DNA from: Gammaproteobacteria bacterium
Lineage (GTDB): Bacteria > Pseudomonadota > Gammaproteobacteria > JABHGC01
Direction: 5' to 3'
NCBI GenBank assembly: GCA_027077805.1
Contig: JALWTS010000031.1
Coordinates: 62,001-126,000, forward strand
Length of the DNA: 64,000 bases
A program made the position numbers and the translations under genes. The first letter of the stretch is position 1. Every line of letters starts with the position of its first letter. Below the pieces are notes generated by a model, which had not been told where the DNA came from, ran no database searches, and worked only from the letters and a program-made list of their open reading frames with translations. Positions 38,640 through 49,212 of this stretch are shown here, piece after piece.

Positions 38640-39797
38640 CTATCCTAAAAACTGCTTTATTCGATCTAAGCCTTGGGCTAAGTTAGTCATGGATGTTGTA
38701 TAAGCAAAACGTAAATGTTGTTTGGCTTGATAGTGTCCAAAGTCCAAGCCAGGGGTTATCGCAACTTGGACGTGTTGTAATAACTGCTGACAAAATTCTA
38801 AACTATCTTGGCTTAAAGCCTCACAATTGCTGTACAAATAAAATGCCCCCTCAGGGCTATGCTTAATATTAAAACCTAATTTGGGCAGTTCTGCTAATAA
38901 ATAATCTCGACGTTGCTGAAAAATTTGTCGCCGTTGTTCTAAAATTGCGAAAGTTTCAGGTGTGAAGGCTTGTAATGCCGCATATTGGGCAACGGTGGAT
39001 GGAGCTAAGAAAATATTTTGAGCCAGTTTATCTAAGGCAGGCACATAAGGTTCAGGCGCGATAATCCAACCTAAACGCCAACCCGTCATCCCGAAATATT
39101 TAGAAAAACTATTGATAATAAAAATTTGATCCGACACCGATAATGCGGTGTCAGCTTGTTGTTGATAAACTAAGCCGTGATAAATTTCATCCACAATTAA
39201 TTGCCCACCTAAACTAGCAATTTTATTAAATAACTGGTTTAATAATTCTGGCGATAATAAAGTACCCGTGGGATTAGAAGGCGACGCAAGTAATACGGCT
39301 TTGGTGTTTGCCTGCCAATAATGTTCAATTTGTGCCACCGTAGGTTGATAATTTTGCTCGGCATTCACTGGCATCGCAATAGGTTCCGCATTTAATAAAT
39401 GCACAAAATGCCGATGACAAGGATAACCGGGGTCCGTTAATAACACTTGCTCCCCTGCCTCAATTAAACTACTTAACAGCAATTGTAATGCCCCTGAAGC
39501 ACCAGGGGTAATCACCACCTGCTTAGGACTGACGTTGATTTGATAACGTTGTTGATAAAAATCTGCAATCGCTTCTCGCAATTCCGCTAGACCAATGGCA
39601 GGGGTATAATGCGTTTTTTTCGCCGCAAGGGCTTGTTGACCTGCCTCAATGATCGGATCAGGTGTCGGAAAATCGGGTTCGCCAATCTCCATATGAATAA
39701 CAGACGCTCCTGTTGCTTCCATTGCTTTCGCTTTGGCGAAAATAGCCATCACATAAAAAGGCTGGATCGCTTGCATACGTTTGGCTAAATTTAACAT
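38640..39797 (-). CDS. PLP-dependent aminotransferase, class I (AspC-like subgroup)
   Basis: 385 residues. HMEIGEPDFPTP at about 37-48, TPGASGALQLL near 92, SPSNPTGTLLSPELL near 167, PLP lysine in NSFSKYFGMTGWRLGWI (about 229-245). The short AspC-like proteins with this pattern act on aspartate, alanine or other amino acids; the substrate cannot be settled from sequence. It is between cbbY-like and methyltransferase genes in a leftward run. Start ATG at 39797. Confidence 0.85.
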   Translation of the reverse strand: MLNLAKRMQAIQPFYVMAIFAKAKAMEATGASVIHMEIGEPDFPTPDPIIEAGQQALAAKKTHYTPAIGLAELREAIADFYQQRYQINVSPKQVVITPGASGALQLLLSSLIEAGEQVLLTDPGYPCHRHFVHLLNAEPIAMPVNAEQNYQPTVAQIEHYWQANTKAVLLASPSNPTGTLLSPELLNQLFNKIASLGGQLIVDEIYHGLVYQQQADTALSVSDQIFIINSFSKYFGMTGWRLGWIIAPEPYVPALDKLAQNIFLAPSTVAQYAALQAFTPETFAILEQRRQIFQQRRDYLLAELPKLGFNIKHSPEGAFYLYSNCEALSQDSLEFCQQLLQHVQVAITPGLDFGHYQAKQHLRFAYTTSMTNLAQGLDRIKQFLG

Positions 39798-39862
39798 GGT
39801 TAATCACGTTCTTTACGTTGAATAATAAAAAATTACTTAAAACTCGCATAAGCCCTGACATA

Positions 39863-40633
39863 CTAACATTGTTGATGTAATTGGCTTAAAACGTCAACAT
39901 TAATTTCAGTAATCGTAGTGGCTTTAGTGGCTTGTCCAGCGAACACCTGACAAGGTTTTTGGCTATCACCTAAATGATCGACCACCAGACAAGCCCCCGT
40001 AAAGTCATGGTTTTTAGTATAATCATTGACAGTAATAATCGTGGCTAAACCAGCTTGTAATGCGGATTCAATGCCATTCTCAGAATCTTCAAAGGCTAGA
40101 CATTGCGCAGGTGATAATTGCATTTTGTCTAAAGTATAGTCATAAATATCAGGGGCAGGCTTCTTCGCAGGAACAATATCACCTGCGGCAATCACGTCAA
40201 ACCAATCAATAGACGCTTTACCCATCGTATGTTCGAGTAAAGCAAACACATTAGCAGGAGTCGTTGTGGTAGCAATTGCTAAACGTAAACCTCGTTGTCT
40301 GGCTTCGCTTAATAAACGTAATACGCCTGTACGCAATGGAATGTTACCTTGTTGTAATAATTCCGTATAAAAATAGGTTTTTTGTTTGTGCAAATTAGGA
40401 ATAAAATCATCATTTGGCAATACAAAATCGGGATGATACAAATTTAAATAATGGCGAATCCGTTCCTTGCCACCTGTTATGGCTAATAACTGTCCATAAA
40501 GTTCTTCGCTCCAAACCCAATCTAAGCCCGATTGTTTAAAAGCGAAATTAAATGCCACTCTATGACCTTGCTTTTCAGTATCAGCCAAAGTGCCATCGAC
40601 ATCAAATATTAATGCGGTCAATTGTTTAGACAT
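39863..40633 (-). CDS. cbbY: HAD-IA phosphatase of the CbbY type
   Basis: 256 residues. HAD motif I FDVDGTLADTE (about 9-19), motif II IATTTTP (about 139), motif III lysine in AKKPAPD, motif IV FEDSENGIESA. The cap has LLAITGGKERIRHYL, with the GGKERI element that marks CbbY. In autotrophs CbbY removes xylulose-1,5-bisphosphate, a RuBisCO inhibitor. No cbb genes are in the window, so the pathway link is an inference from the family signature. It is 65 bp upstream of the aminotransferase. Confidence 0.8.
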   Translation of the reverse strand: MSKQLTALIFDVDGTLADTEKQGHRVAFNFAFKQSGLDWVWSEELYGQLLAITGGKERIRHYLNLYHPDFVLPNDDFIPNLHKQKTYFYTELLQQGNIPLRTGVLRLLSEARQRGLRLAIATTTTPANVFALLEHTMGKASIDWFDVIAAGDIVPAKKPAPDIYDYTLDKMQLSPAQCLAFEDSENGIESALQAGLATIITVNDYTKNHDFTGACLVVDHLGDSQKPCQVFAGQATKATTITEINVDVLSQLHQQC

Positions 40634-40666
40634 GATGATTTTCCCTCTACTAAAAATATATAAAAC

Positions 40667-40686
40667 CTGTCAAATGCTGTCAAATG
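40667..40686. repeat. 10-bp tandem duplication between pdxH and cbbY
   Basis: CTGTCAAATG occurs twice head to tail in the 91-bp spacer. No Shine-Dalgarno is within it and no function is evident. Confidence 0.8.
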
Positions 40687-40724
40687 GACTGGAGCTGATA
40701 GCTGGGCGAGTGTCGCTTTTCGTG

Positions 40725-41369
40725 CTAAGGTGCTAAACGCTCAATTCGCCACGGATTATTTTGCCCTTGCCATTGATACCGAAATCTATCATGCAAACGC
40801 TTTTCCCGACCTTGCCAAAATTCAAAACTCGTAGGCACGACTCGATAGCCCCCCCAAAAGTCGGGCAATGGAATTTGCCCTTGGGTAAATTTTCGTTTCA
40901 TTTCGTCCATTTTTTGTTCTAATAAGGCTCGTGATGAAATCACTGAACTTTGACGAGAAACCCATGCACCTAACTGACTCCCTCTAGGACGAGTCATAAA
41001 ATATTTTAAGGATTCTGCTTGAGAAATTTTGTCTGCTCTCCCCTTGATTTTTACTTGTCTATGCAAAGCTATCCACGGAAATAATAATGCGACATTAGGA
41101 TTTTCAGCCATTTCTTTGGCTTTTTGGCTTTGATAATTGGTAAAAAATACGAAACCACGGGTATCAAATGATTTTAATAACACGGTGCGTAAGGCAGGTA
41201 TCCCTTCTTTAGAAACGGTGGCCAAACTCATCGCATTAGGTTCTAAGACTTCCACCTCAATTGCTTGCTGAAACCACTGTTCAAATTGTACCCAAGGATT
41301 ATCCGCTAAATTTTGCCGAGATAATCCTGCTTGGGTTGATTCTCGTCGTAAATGAGCAATATCCATCAT
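40725..41369 (-). CDS. pdxH: Pyridoxamine 5'-phosphate oxidase
   Basis: 214 residues; FMN enzyme making pyridoxal phosphate from pyridoxine or pyridoxamine phosphate. Matches: [63 protein letters not shown]-like [14 protein letters not shown] and the ending [19 protein letters not shown]. Together with serC and several PLP enzymes it points to full vitamin B6 supply. Two adjacent ATG codons (41369, 41366). It begins 4 bp after lolA. Confidence 0.96.
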   Translation of the reverse strand: MMDIAHLRRESTQAGLSRQNLADNPWVQFEQWFQQAIEVEVLEPNAMSLATVSKEGIPALRTVLLKSFDTRGFVFFTNYQSQKAKEMAENPNVALLFPWIALHRQVKIKGRADKISQAESLKYFMTRPRGSQLGAWVSRQSSVISSRALLEQKMDEMKRKFTQGQIPLPDFWGGYRVVPTSFEFWQGREKRLHDRFRYQWQGQNNPWRIERLAP

Positions 41370-41373
41370 GATC

Positions 41374-41991
41374 TTATCTTAATGACTCAATCACATCCGT
41401 CCCTTTAGGAGGATGAATCACAAAGGCTTCGGATTTAAATGCAATATTGGTAACGCCATTGCTAAACCGAAATACCGAACGTTGTGATAAACTATCCATC
41501 ATTTCCATATAAACCAATTTCCCCTGTTCAAAACCAAAGATAATTTGCTGAAATTCCCCTTGTTTAGGCGGGATTGCTTTTAATCGAACTCGATTGCTAT
41601 CCATATCTTCTAAGGTAAATTGATTTAATACCTCTGCTTTACCACTGAGTAATAATGCGGGGGTTGCTTGCAAATTCGTTTCTTGAATTTTAATGGTTAA
41701 TTGTTCTAAATCTGGATCATAAATAAAGATTTTCTCACCATTCGCTGTAATCACTTGCACATAAGGTTGTTTATATTCCCAACGAAATTGATTCGGGCGT
41801 TGTAGCAACATCATGCCACGACTTTGTTCCACGACATAACCTTTGTCATCAATGACTTGTTGTTGAAATTGAGCTTGATAACTTTGGGTGTGTTCCAAAA
41901 AGTTTTTTAATTGTTCTGAAGCAGGCTTTGCCGCCCAAGCCAAACTTAAGCAACCCCAAGCTAATACGATGATGATTAGTTTTAATTTCAT
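41374..41991 (-). CDS. lolA: Outer membrane lipoprotein carrier protein LolA
   Basis: 205 residues with a signal peptide (about 1-20, ending AWA). Periplasmic chaperone that carries lipoproteins from LolCDE to LolB. Matches: [37 protein letters not shown] in segments, then [15 protein letters not shown] and the hydrophobic-cavity strands. It lies 42 bp downstream of ftsK, as in E. coli. The Shine-Dalgarno sequence is present twice (see the repeat at 41999). Confidence 0.94.
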   Translation of the reverse strand: MKLKLIIIVLAWGCLSLAWAAKPASEQLKNFLEHTQSYQAQFQQQVIDDKGYVVEQSRGMMLLQRPNQFRWEYKQPYVQVITANGEKIFIYDPDLEQLTIKIQETNLQATPALLLSGKAEVLNQFTLEDMDSNRVRLKAIPPKQGEFQQIIFGFEQGKLVYMEMMDSLSQRSVFRFSNGVTNIAFKSEAFVIHPPKGTDVIESLR

Positions 41992-41998
41992 TTTTGAT

Positions 41999-42020
41999 CC
42001 TTAATTTTTCCTTAATTTTA
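41999..42020. repeat. 11-bp tandem duplication carrying the lolA ribosome binding site
   Basis: Read on the minus strand, AAAATTAAGGA (first copy with T at its 5' end) occurs twice in tandem before lolA, giving two AAGGA sites 11 nt apart. The second is 6 nt from the lolA ATG at 41991 and at ideal spacing. Confidence 0.82.
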
Positions 42021-42033
42021 ATGTCTTTATTTT

Positions 42034-45000
42034 TTATTCATCGACTGGCGGTGGTGGTGGGGCTAGCACTTCACGATTGCTGTTTTTGCCATCAGGAGGA
42101 CTCACTATGCCAGCCTCTTCCATTTCTTCAACAATTCTAGCGGCACGATTATAACCTACCCTTAAATGGCGTTGGACACTAGAAATAGATACTCGTTGTG
42201 CCGTGGTTACAAATGCAACGGCTTTATCAAATAAGGGATCATAACTATCGGCCCCATCGACATCATCCTCATCGAAATCATCCGTGGAATCCGTGCTGAC
42301 AATCTCTTCAATATAATTAGGCTGGCCTTGTGCCGTTAAAAACGCCACCACTTGATGCACTTCTTCATCCTCCACAAAGGCACCATGTAGTCTTACAGGT
42401 AAACCCGCACCAGGGGAAAGATACAACATATCACCATGACCTAATAAACTTTCGGCACCCGTTTGTTCTAAAATCGTGCGTGAATCAATCCGTGATGAGA
42501 CCTGAAACGCAATTCGGGTTGGAATATTCGCTTTAATCAGTCCCGTGATCACATCCACGGAGGGTCGTTGTGTGGCTAAAATTAAATGAATGCCTGCCGC
42601 TCTGGCTTTTTGAGCCAAACGGGCAATTAATTCTTCCACTTGCTTCCCGACAATCATCATCATATCCGCCAATTCATCTACAATGACGACAATATAAGGC
42701 AAAGGCTCTAACTCAATGACTTCCCCTTCTTTTTCTGCCCAAGGATCGTGTAAAGGTCGTCCTTGTTTCATCGCTTCTTCCACTTTACGATTAAATCCCG
42801 CAATATTTCTTACCCCTAAACCAGCCATTAAGTGATAGCGTCTATCCATTTCGACGACACACCAACGCAAGGAATTTGCTGCTTCTTTCATATTGGTCAC
42901 CACGGGGGCTAATAAATGCGGAATCCCTTCATAAACGGATAGCTCCAACATTTTGGGATCAATCATAATCAAACGCACATCATTGGGTGATGATTTAAAT
43001 AGTAAACTTAAAATCATTGAATTAACTGCCACGGATTTTCCTGAGCCAGTCGTTCCTGCCACCAATAAATGTGGCATTTTGGCAATATTCACCATATATG
43101 GTTGCCCACCAATATCTTTGCCTAACGCTAAAGTCATAGGAGCACTGGCTTGTCGATAAGCCTCAGACCGCAATAATTCACTTAAATAAACCACTTCTCG
43201 TTTCGCATTAGGGATTTCCAAACCAATATAAGGTTTCCCCGGAATGACTTCCACGACTCTGACACTAATGACCGAAAGTGAACGAGCTAAATCTCGTGAT
43301 AAAGTGGTAATTCTGGCCGCTTTAATCCCAGGTGCTAATTGCAACTCAAAGCGAGTAATGACAGGACCAGGATGATACTCAACGACCTCTGCTTTAATCC
43401 TAAAATCATTCAATTTTATTTCAATATTTTCTGCCATTTGTAACAATTCTTCTTCAGAAAAACATTGATTATCACTGGCAGGTTCCTCTAATACATTGAC
43501 GGGTGGTAATTCTATCTCATCATCGACTCGAAATTTCGGGACTTGCTTAACTGCTTTTTTCTTTTTCACTTTTGGTTTTGGTGGCACAACGGATGCGATT
43601 ACTGGTTCAAGGTCAGCTTCAGGTTCCGCTTCAAAGTCAACATTCTCTTTATCTTCCGCTTCATCATTGTCATCTTGCACAATATTTTCTGGTTCTAAAT
43701 CATCGGCATGCGATTTCTCTTCCGCTTGGTCAGCCAATACTGAGGATTCTGAATTATCAAGCACGTTCCCCCTAGAACGGAACACAAAGTTAGTCTCTTC
43801 TTCTATTTCATCAAGATCATCTAATAATGGTGATAATGTTGCAGATGGCACCTCAGAGCGAGTTGACAATGGTGAAGTTGCCTTATTCTCAATGCCATCA
43901 GGGTAAACAATATCGATCTTTTCAGGCACAGCAACTGATTTCTCATGACTCTCTTTCATTTCATCAGGATAAATAATTTCAACCGCATCCTGTGATGGGC
44001 GTTCCTTAGATGCGATAGGTAATTCTCGATGTTGTAACTCAAGCACATCCGATACTGGATTTTCTCGTTCGACAGACTTCACAGATTTTTGCTTACGGCT
44101 AGAATAATCTGACTTTACAGCCGTATCATCTTCAAATGTCGCTTGCGTTTCAGTATTGTCTTCCGCAGTAAAGACCTCTAAATCTGACGCTGGCTTTTTC
44201 GCTACTTTTGCATTAGCGTTACGCTTGTTTTTTTTAGGTTTGTAACTTGACTTAATGGCAGTCTTATCACTATTTTCACCATTGGCATCGGGTGCTTCAG
44301 TGAATATCGGTGTTGTTTTTATCCGCTGAGTTTTGTCTTTGTTTTTTTGGGGTTTATAGCGAGATTTAATCGCAGTTTCATCATCTAATTCCACTTTAAT
44401 TTCAGTGTTATCTATACCATTATCAGGCAATTCAAATTCAATATTTGTTGGTGATAGTACCGCCTGCTTGCACTCAGTTGTTTTAAGCTCAGAAACCACG
44501 GGTTTTTCCAGTGCAACTATTGGTTCAAGTAAGGATGGTGCTTGGCTAATGCTAGGTATTACTGGAATTTGTGCTTGTGATTTATCTTTGTTACTCGTTT
44601 CCAATGCTGGCTCAGAATTAAGCTCTGGTTTTAAAATAGGTTCTACTCGTTTCGCTTTGGTTTCAGTTGTTGCTACCTTAGCTGACGGCCAAAAGGGCAA
44701 AGATGATAATAATAATAAGGTAATCCTGCCAATTTCATCAACAATCGATAACCACGAAAAATGAAACAAAACCCCAATCCCAACAATACTAAGCAAACTC
44801 AAAAATAGTTGCGCACTCACTGGATTTAATTCATCTAACAAAGGTTGACTAATCCAATGACCTAATGCTCCCCCAGCAGATGCTGTCGCAAAAACCAGAC
44901 GAAAGAGTCCAGTGCCTGCGCCAATCAGCAAAATTAAACCTAAAAATTGAATCAATACGGGCAATACTGGATTCGCTTTTTCCCCAGTTAAACGCCAACC

Positions 45001-45258
45001 AATAGAAATCAATACGACTGGAAAAATATAGGCCATATAACCAAAAGCTTGCAGAAAACCATCCGCCAACCATGCGCCCAAACTCCCCCCCCAATTCAAA
45101 GTAACTTGAGATTCCCCTTGATATGACCAACTATTATCGTCTGGATGATAACTAATAAATGATAGCGTTAGATAAACAGCTGAGGCAATCAACAGAAAAA
45201 ATATAACATCCCAAACTCTACCCCATGAAGATACTTTTTTTCTTTTTGCTTGAACCAA
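42034..45258 (-). CDS. ftsK: DNA translocase FtsK
   Basis: 1074 residues; septal ATP-driven DNA pump linking division to chromosome dimer resolution. N-terminus with about four membrane segments (15-185); long low-complexity linker (about 190-610); motor domain with Walker [13 protein letters not shown] and Walker [14 protein letters not shown] (about 840-900); C-terminal gamma winged helix (about 990-1060) for KOPS reading. The linker has three copies of a D-T-A-[IV]-K-S-x-Y element followed by Lys-rich stretches, at about 293, 332 and 378. Start is TTG at 45258 behind GAGGG; the frame is closed just upstream by TGA. Confidence 0.95.
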   Translation of the reverse strand: MVQAKRKKVSSWGRVWDVIFFLLIASAVYLTLSFISYHPDDNSWSYQGESQVTLNWGGSLGAWLADGFLQAFGYMAYIFPVVLISIGWRLTGEKANPVLPVLIQFLGLILLIGAGTGLFRLVFATASAGGALGHWISQPLLDELNPVSAQLFLSLLSIVGIGVLFHFSWLSIVDEIGRITLLLLSSLPFWPSAKVATTETKAKRVEPILKPELNSEPALETSNKDKSQAQIPVIPSISQAPSLLEPIVALEKPVVSELKTTECKQAVLSPTNIEFELPDNGIDNTEIKVELDDETAIKSRYKPQKNKDKTQRIKTTPIFTEAPDANGENSDKTAIKSSYKPKKNKRNANAKVAKKPASDLEVFTAEDNTETQATFEDDTAVKSDYSSRKQKSVKSVERENPVSDVLELQHRELPIASKERPSQDAVEIIYPDEMKESHEKSVAVPEKIDIVYPDGIENKATSPLSTRSEVPSATLSPLLDDLDEIEEETNFVFRSRGNVLDNSESSVLADQAEEKSHADDLEPENIVQDDNDEAEDKENVDFEAEPEADLEPVIASVVPPKPKVKKKKAVKQVPKFRVDDEIELPPVNVLEEPASDNQCFSEEELLQMAENIEIKLNDFRIKAEVVEYHPGPVITRFELQLAPGIKAARITTLSRDLARSLSVISVRVVEVIPGKPYIGLEIPNAKREVVYLSELLRSEAYRQASAPMTLALGKDIGGQPYMVNIAKMPHLLVAGTTGSGKSVAVNSMILSLLFKSSPNDVRLIMIDPKMLELSVYEGIPHLLAPVVTNMKEAANSLRWCVVEMDRRYHLMAGLGVRNIAGFNRKVEEAMKQGRPLHDPWAEKEGEVIELEPLPYIVVIVDELADMMMIVGKQVEELIARLAQKARAAGIHLILATQRPSVDVITGLIKANIPTRIAFQVSSRIDSRTILEQTGAESLLGHGDMLYLSPGAGLPVRLHGAFVEDEEVHQVVAFLTAQGQPNYIEEIVSTDSTDDFDEDDVDGADSYDPLFDKAVAFVTTAQRVSISSVQRHLRVGYNRAARIVEEMEEAGIVSPPDGKNSNREVLAPPPPPVDE

Positions 45259-45287
45259 AATCCAACACCCTCATCCTAAAAACAAAG

Positions 45288-45293
45288 ATTATA
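45288..45293 (-). promoter_or_regulatory. Extended -10 promoter element of ftsK
   Basis: Minus strand TGTTATAAT: a perfect TATAAT (45293 to 45288) with the extended TGn upstream, 30 bp before the ftsK TTG start. A good -35 hexamer is not visible, as is common for extended -10 promoters. Confidence 0.55.
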
Positions 45294-45339
45294 ACATGTT
45301 ATCCGAGAAACCCTAGTTTAATATTGTTGTGATTATTAA

Positions 45340-46347
<1,008 letters not shown>

Positions 46348-46365
46348 ATAATTTTAATTTCAATC

Positions 46366-46392
46366 GGTTTCCCCTCGCTTATAGGGGAAACC
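46366..46392. terminator. 10-bp hairpin between trxB and the convergent PilZ gene
   Basis: GGTTTCCCCT and AGGGGAAACC pair around a 7-nt loop, 18 bp after the trxB stop and 15 bp before the PilZ gene stop. It can serve both strands. The arms resemble those of the hairpin at 19123. Confidence 0.68.
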
Positions 46393-46407
46393 TTGGTATG
46401 ATATTGA

Positions 46408-47076
46408 TTAACTTGCCCGACCGTTAATAATTTGTTCAAAAATATAATTTTGTAAAATTAATGACGTTTTATTTTCCAAGTCATAAAACTCTACCCCATA
46501 ACCAAACAAAACCTGATCACCTTCGCCATCTTGATTAAAAGTATTACGAATCACACCTGATAGTAACAAAAATTCATTCATACCTGCGACTCTCACTCTG
46601 GCAGAAATAATTAAAGCATCACCAACTTTACCAATGGTTTCAGTGGCCAACAAGCGAAGACCAGAAATACTAATATCCGAGGCTGCCACTGTTTTATTTT
46701 CCCCTTCGGGATTTTCATCTCGATTCAAAATTGATACGATGAGTTGACTTTTAACTCGTTGATTTTTCCTTACCTCAATACTGCTACAATCTAAAGGATA
46801 ATCTAAATGTAAATAATCAAACGGTTGACGGCACACAAATTGAACTTTTGTCGTAAAACCATAGGCACTATTATTAATCATCATTTTCGCACTAAAAACC
46901 TCTTTTAAATCAACTTTACGCACTTCCCCCTTGACTAGTGGCATACTAACTAATAAAGTTTTATTGGGAATATAACCAATCACTTTTACTGGGTAACGTT
47001 GATTATCTTGTCGGGTTTCAGATTGGAGAAAAATAGTTTCTCCCACAGGTAACTCTATCATACGATTAATTCCCAT
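46408..47076 (-). CDS. YcgR-like PilZ domain protein
   Basis: About 223 residues from the ATG at 47076; ATG codons at 47061 and 47112 are equally possible. N-terminal YcgR-N-like domain begins MIELPVGETIFLQSE. The PilZ domain (about 110-220) has an intact RxxxR (RKNQR) and DxSxxG (DISISG), so cyclic-di-GMP binding is expected. E. coli YcgR acts as a flagellar brake; in a pilus-motile cell it could act elsewhere. It is divergent from aat with a short gap. It is the second cyclic-di-GMP receptor candidate of the window, besides the 620-4556 pair. Confidence 0.8.
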   Translation of the reverse strand: MGINRMIELPVGETIFLQSETRQDNQRYPVKVIGYIPNKTLLVSMPLVKGEVRKVDLKEVFSAKMMINNSAYGFTTKVQFVCRQPFDYLHLDYPLDCSSIEVRKNQRVKSQLIVSILNRDENPEGENKTVAASDISISGLRLLATETIGKVGDALIISARVRVAGMNEFLLLSGVIRNTFNQDGEGDQVLFGYGVEFYDLENKTSLILQNYIFEQIINGRAS

Positions 47077-47125
47077 ATTTCCAAGATATTTTATTTGTAC
47101 TACTGTGATCATAGCAAAAAATTTA

Positions 47126-47851
47126 ATGCGTAAACCGTTTATTATTCCATTCAATGACAATTCAACCCCATTTCCTCCCACTCATTATGCTGACTCGGAA
47201 GGATTATTAGCCATAGGAGGAAATTTATCACCCCAACGCTTGATTATGGCTTATCAACAAGGGGTTTTCCCTTGGGACAAAATCCAACAATACCTATTAT
47301 GGTATAGCCCTGATCCCCGAATGGTATTGTTTCCACAAGAATTTAAAATCTCACGCAGTTTAAAGAAAAACATAAAAAATTCAGGCTATTATGTTACTGC
47401 GGACAAAGCTTTCTTGGCAGTTATCAAAAATTGTGCTGTAATTAAAAGAAATGATCAAAATAGCACTTGGATACGAGCAGACTTTATTGACGCTTATTAT
47501 CGATTGCACCGATTGGGACTGGCTCATTCCATTGAAACTTGGTCTAGTGATCAATTGATAGGAGGATTATATGGTGTCAATATTGGTCGCATATTTTGCG
47601 GTGAATCCATGTTTAGTCAACAAGCGAATGCCTCAAAAATAGCCTTGGCTTATCTAAGCAAAACGCTAAAACAATGGAATTTTGATCTCATTGATTGTCA
47701 GGTTTATACTGAGCATCTTGCCAGTTTAGGAGCAAGAGAAATAAAACGGGCTGATTTTCTTGCTTATCTTCATGCCCAACCTTTAAAACGCTACTCATGG
47801 CAACAAAAATTTGGCACCCAAGCAAATTATTACGAAGAGGGATTATTATGA
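47126..47851 (+). CDS. aat: Leucyl/phenylalanyl-tRNA-protein transferase
   Basis: 241 residues from the ATG at 47126; GTG at 47105 is an alternative. It adds Leu or Phe to proteins with N-terminal Lys or Arg, marking them for ClpAP. Signatures: GLLAIGGNLSPQRLIMAYQQGVFPW, WYSPDPRMVL, TWIRADFIDAYYRLH, LIGGLYGVNIGRIFCGESMFS. The final ATGA overlaps the bpt start. Confidence 0.94.
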   Translation: MRKPFIIPFNDNSTPFPPTHYADSEGLLAIGGNLSPQRLIMAYQQGVFPWDKIQQYLLWYSPDPRMVLFPQEFKISRSLKKNIKNSGYYVTADKAFLAVIKNCAVIKRNDQNSTWIRADFIDAYYRLHRLGLAHSIETWSSDQLIGGLYGVNIGRIFCGESMFSQQANASKIALAYLSKTLKQWNFDLIDCQVYTEHLASLGAREIKRADFLAYLHAQPLKRYSWQQKFGTQANYYEEGLL

Positions 47852-48642
47852 GTTCTGAATGGCTAAAAATTCACAATCATGAAATGTTACCGTTATATCA
47901 TACGATTGAACACAATTGCAGCTATATTCCCAAGCAAGAAGCCATTAACCAATTAATTCACCCCTATACCGATATTGATGTAAAATTATATGATGATTTA
48001 ATCAAAATGGGATTTCGTCGCAGTGGTGAACATATTTATCGTCCAATTTGTCAACAATGTCAAAATTGTCTATCCCTAAGAATTCCTGTCAAGCAATTTA
48101 AACCCAACCGTAGCCAACGGCGTTGTTGGAATAAAAATCAAGACATCACCGTTACGATTCAAGCAAAAAAATTCAGCGAAGAACACTATCAACTCTACTT
48201 GCGATATTCTGATCAACGTCATATTAATTCAAGTATGTCATCACCGGATCGCAATGAATATCACCATTTTTTTAGCAGTGCATGGTGTCAAACCCATTTT
48301 GCAGAATTTCGTCTGGATCAGGAATTAGTTGCTGTCAGCGTATTCGATCAGCTCGATCAGAGCTTATCAGCGGTTTACACCTTTTTTGACCCCAAGCAAC
48401 CCAAACGTGGTTTAGGCGTATTTGCCATTTTATGGCTAGCCCAACAATGTATCAATACCAATAAACCCTATCTCTATCTAGGCTATTGGATTCCACAATG
48501 CCAAAAAATGAGTTATAAACAAAACTATCGACCCGCAGAAATCTTTTATCAAAATGAGTGGATGGATATTGAGCAGTATTTGCAGAAGCCAACATCAAAT
48601 CACAAAATCACATTCAATCATGGAAAATGTGATGGTGATTAA
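47848..48642 (+). CDS. bpt: Aspartate/glutamate leucyltransferase (Bpt, formerly Ate)
   Basis: 264 residues. It adds Leu to proteins with N-terminal Asp or Glu, second branch of the bacterial N-end rule, converging on ClpAP with Aat. N-terminal CSYIP, then GFRRSGEHIYRPICQQCQNCLSLRIPV with the metal-type Cys cluster, and VSVFDQLDQSLSAVYTFFDP in the GNAT-like core. Its ATG is inside the aat stop (ATGA). The pair aat-bpt is typical of Proteobacteria outside enterics. Confidence 0.92.
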   Translation: MSSEWLKIHNHEMLPLYHTIEHNCSYIPKQEAINQLIHPYTDIDVKLYDDLIKMGFRRSGEHIYRPICQQCQNCLSLRIPVKQFKPNRSQRRCWNKNQDITVTIQAKKFSEEHYQLYLRYSDQRHINSSMSSPDRNEYHHFFSSAWCQTHFAEFRLDQELVAVSVFDQLDQSLSAVYTFFDPKQPKRGLGVFAILWLAQQCINTNKPYLYLGYWIPQCQKMSYKQNYRPAEIFYQNEWMDIEQYLQKPTSNHKITFNHGKCDGD

Positions 48643-48645
48643 TAT

Positions 48646-48721
48646 TGGTGGGCCGTCTGCGATTCGAACGCAGGACCAACGGGTTAAAAGCCCGGTGCTC
48701 TACCAGCTGAGCTAACGGCCC
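48646..48721 (-). tRNA. tRNA-Lys(UUU)
   Basis: 76 nt, cloverleaf complete. Acceptor GGGCCGT pairs with ACGGCCC; D arm AGCTCAGCTGGTAGAGCA; anticodon loop CTTTTAA (anticodon TTT); T loop TTCGAAT; CCA is encoded. It lies beside the cpoB end of the tol-pal cluster, as the lysine tRNA genes do in E. coli. It is 3 bp from the bpt stop on the other strand. Confidence 0.98.
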
Positions 48722-48806
48722 TTGTGAAATGGAAAGGACATTATACTGACAACCGTAATAAAATCAAGTCCATTTCTTAAGAATTTGATTTTTTTATATT
48801 GAAAAT

Positions 48807-49211
48807 TTAAATGCTGGAAAACCAATTGCCCCCGCTGAACAAACCTTGTTTTATTTTAAACTCTTGTTCTAATACAATTTTTTTAACTTTTTTCTGGCAT
48901 TTAACTTGACTTAAACGCTGTTTTGATGCATTAAAAATAATTCCGACTGTATCTTCAAATTCTTTTTTGTCAATCACCCCATCATTGCCTGCAAATTGCT
49001 GTAACATTTCTAATGCTCGCTCATCTAAAGCACTTTCCAAGGCATAATCATGCGCATCACAGACTTGTTTTAGGGCATTTCTAGCCTGATCAACCCCAAC
49101 TCCTAATTGAATTGCCACTTGTAAAATGTCTTTTTCTTCCTCTTTATCAATATAACGATCATCAAATGCTCTTAGTTTGACTTCTTCAATTAAACGTTCT
49201 TTTACATCCAT
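48807..49211 (-). CDS. Small TerB-like/EF-hand-like protein after cpoB
   Basis: 134 residues, acidic and helical, no signal. Two similar motifs, FDDRYIDKEEEKDI (about 15-28) and GNDGVIDKKEFEDT (about 74-87), suggest an internal duplication with EF-hand-like or TerB-type acidic turns. It begins 1 nt after the cpoB stop, with AAGGAG, so it is the last gene of the tol-pal operon here. I know no standard Tol-Pal member of this type. The role is unknown; cytoplasmic location is likely. Confidence 0.62.
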   Translation of the reverse strand: MDVKERLIEEVKLRAFDDRYIDKEEEKDILQVAIQLGVGVDQARNALKQVCDAHDYALESALDERALEMLQQFAGNDGVIDKKEFEDTVGIIFNASKQRLSQVKCQKKVKKIVLEQEFKIKQGLFSGGNWFSSI

Positions 49212-49212
49212 T

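Noticed and set aside
43496-43906. Plus-strand Ser/Gly-rich 136-codon frame
   Set aside because: It is antisense to the low-complexity linker of ftsK, with no ribosome site and no family.
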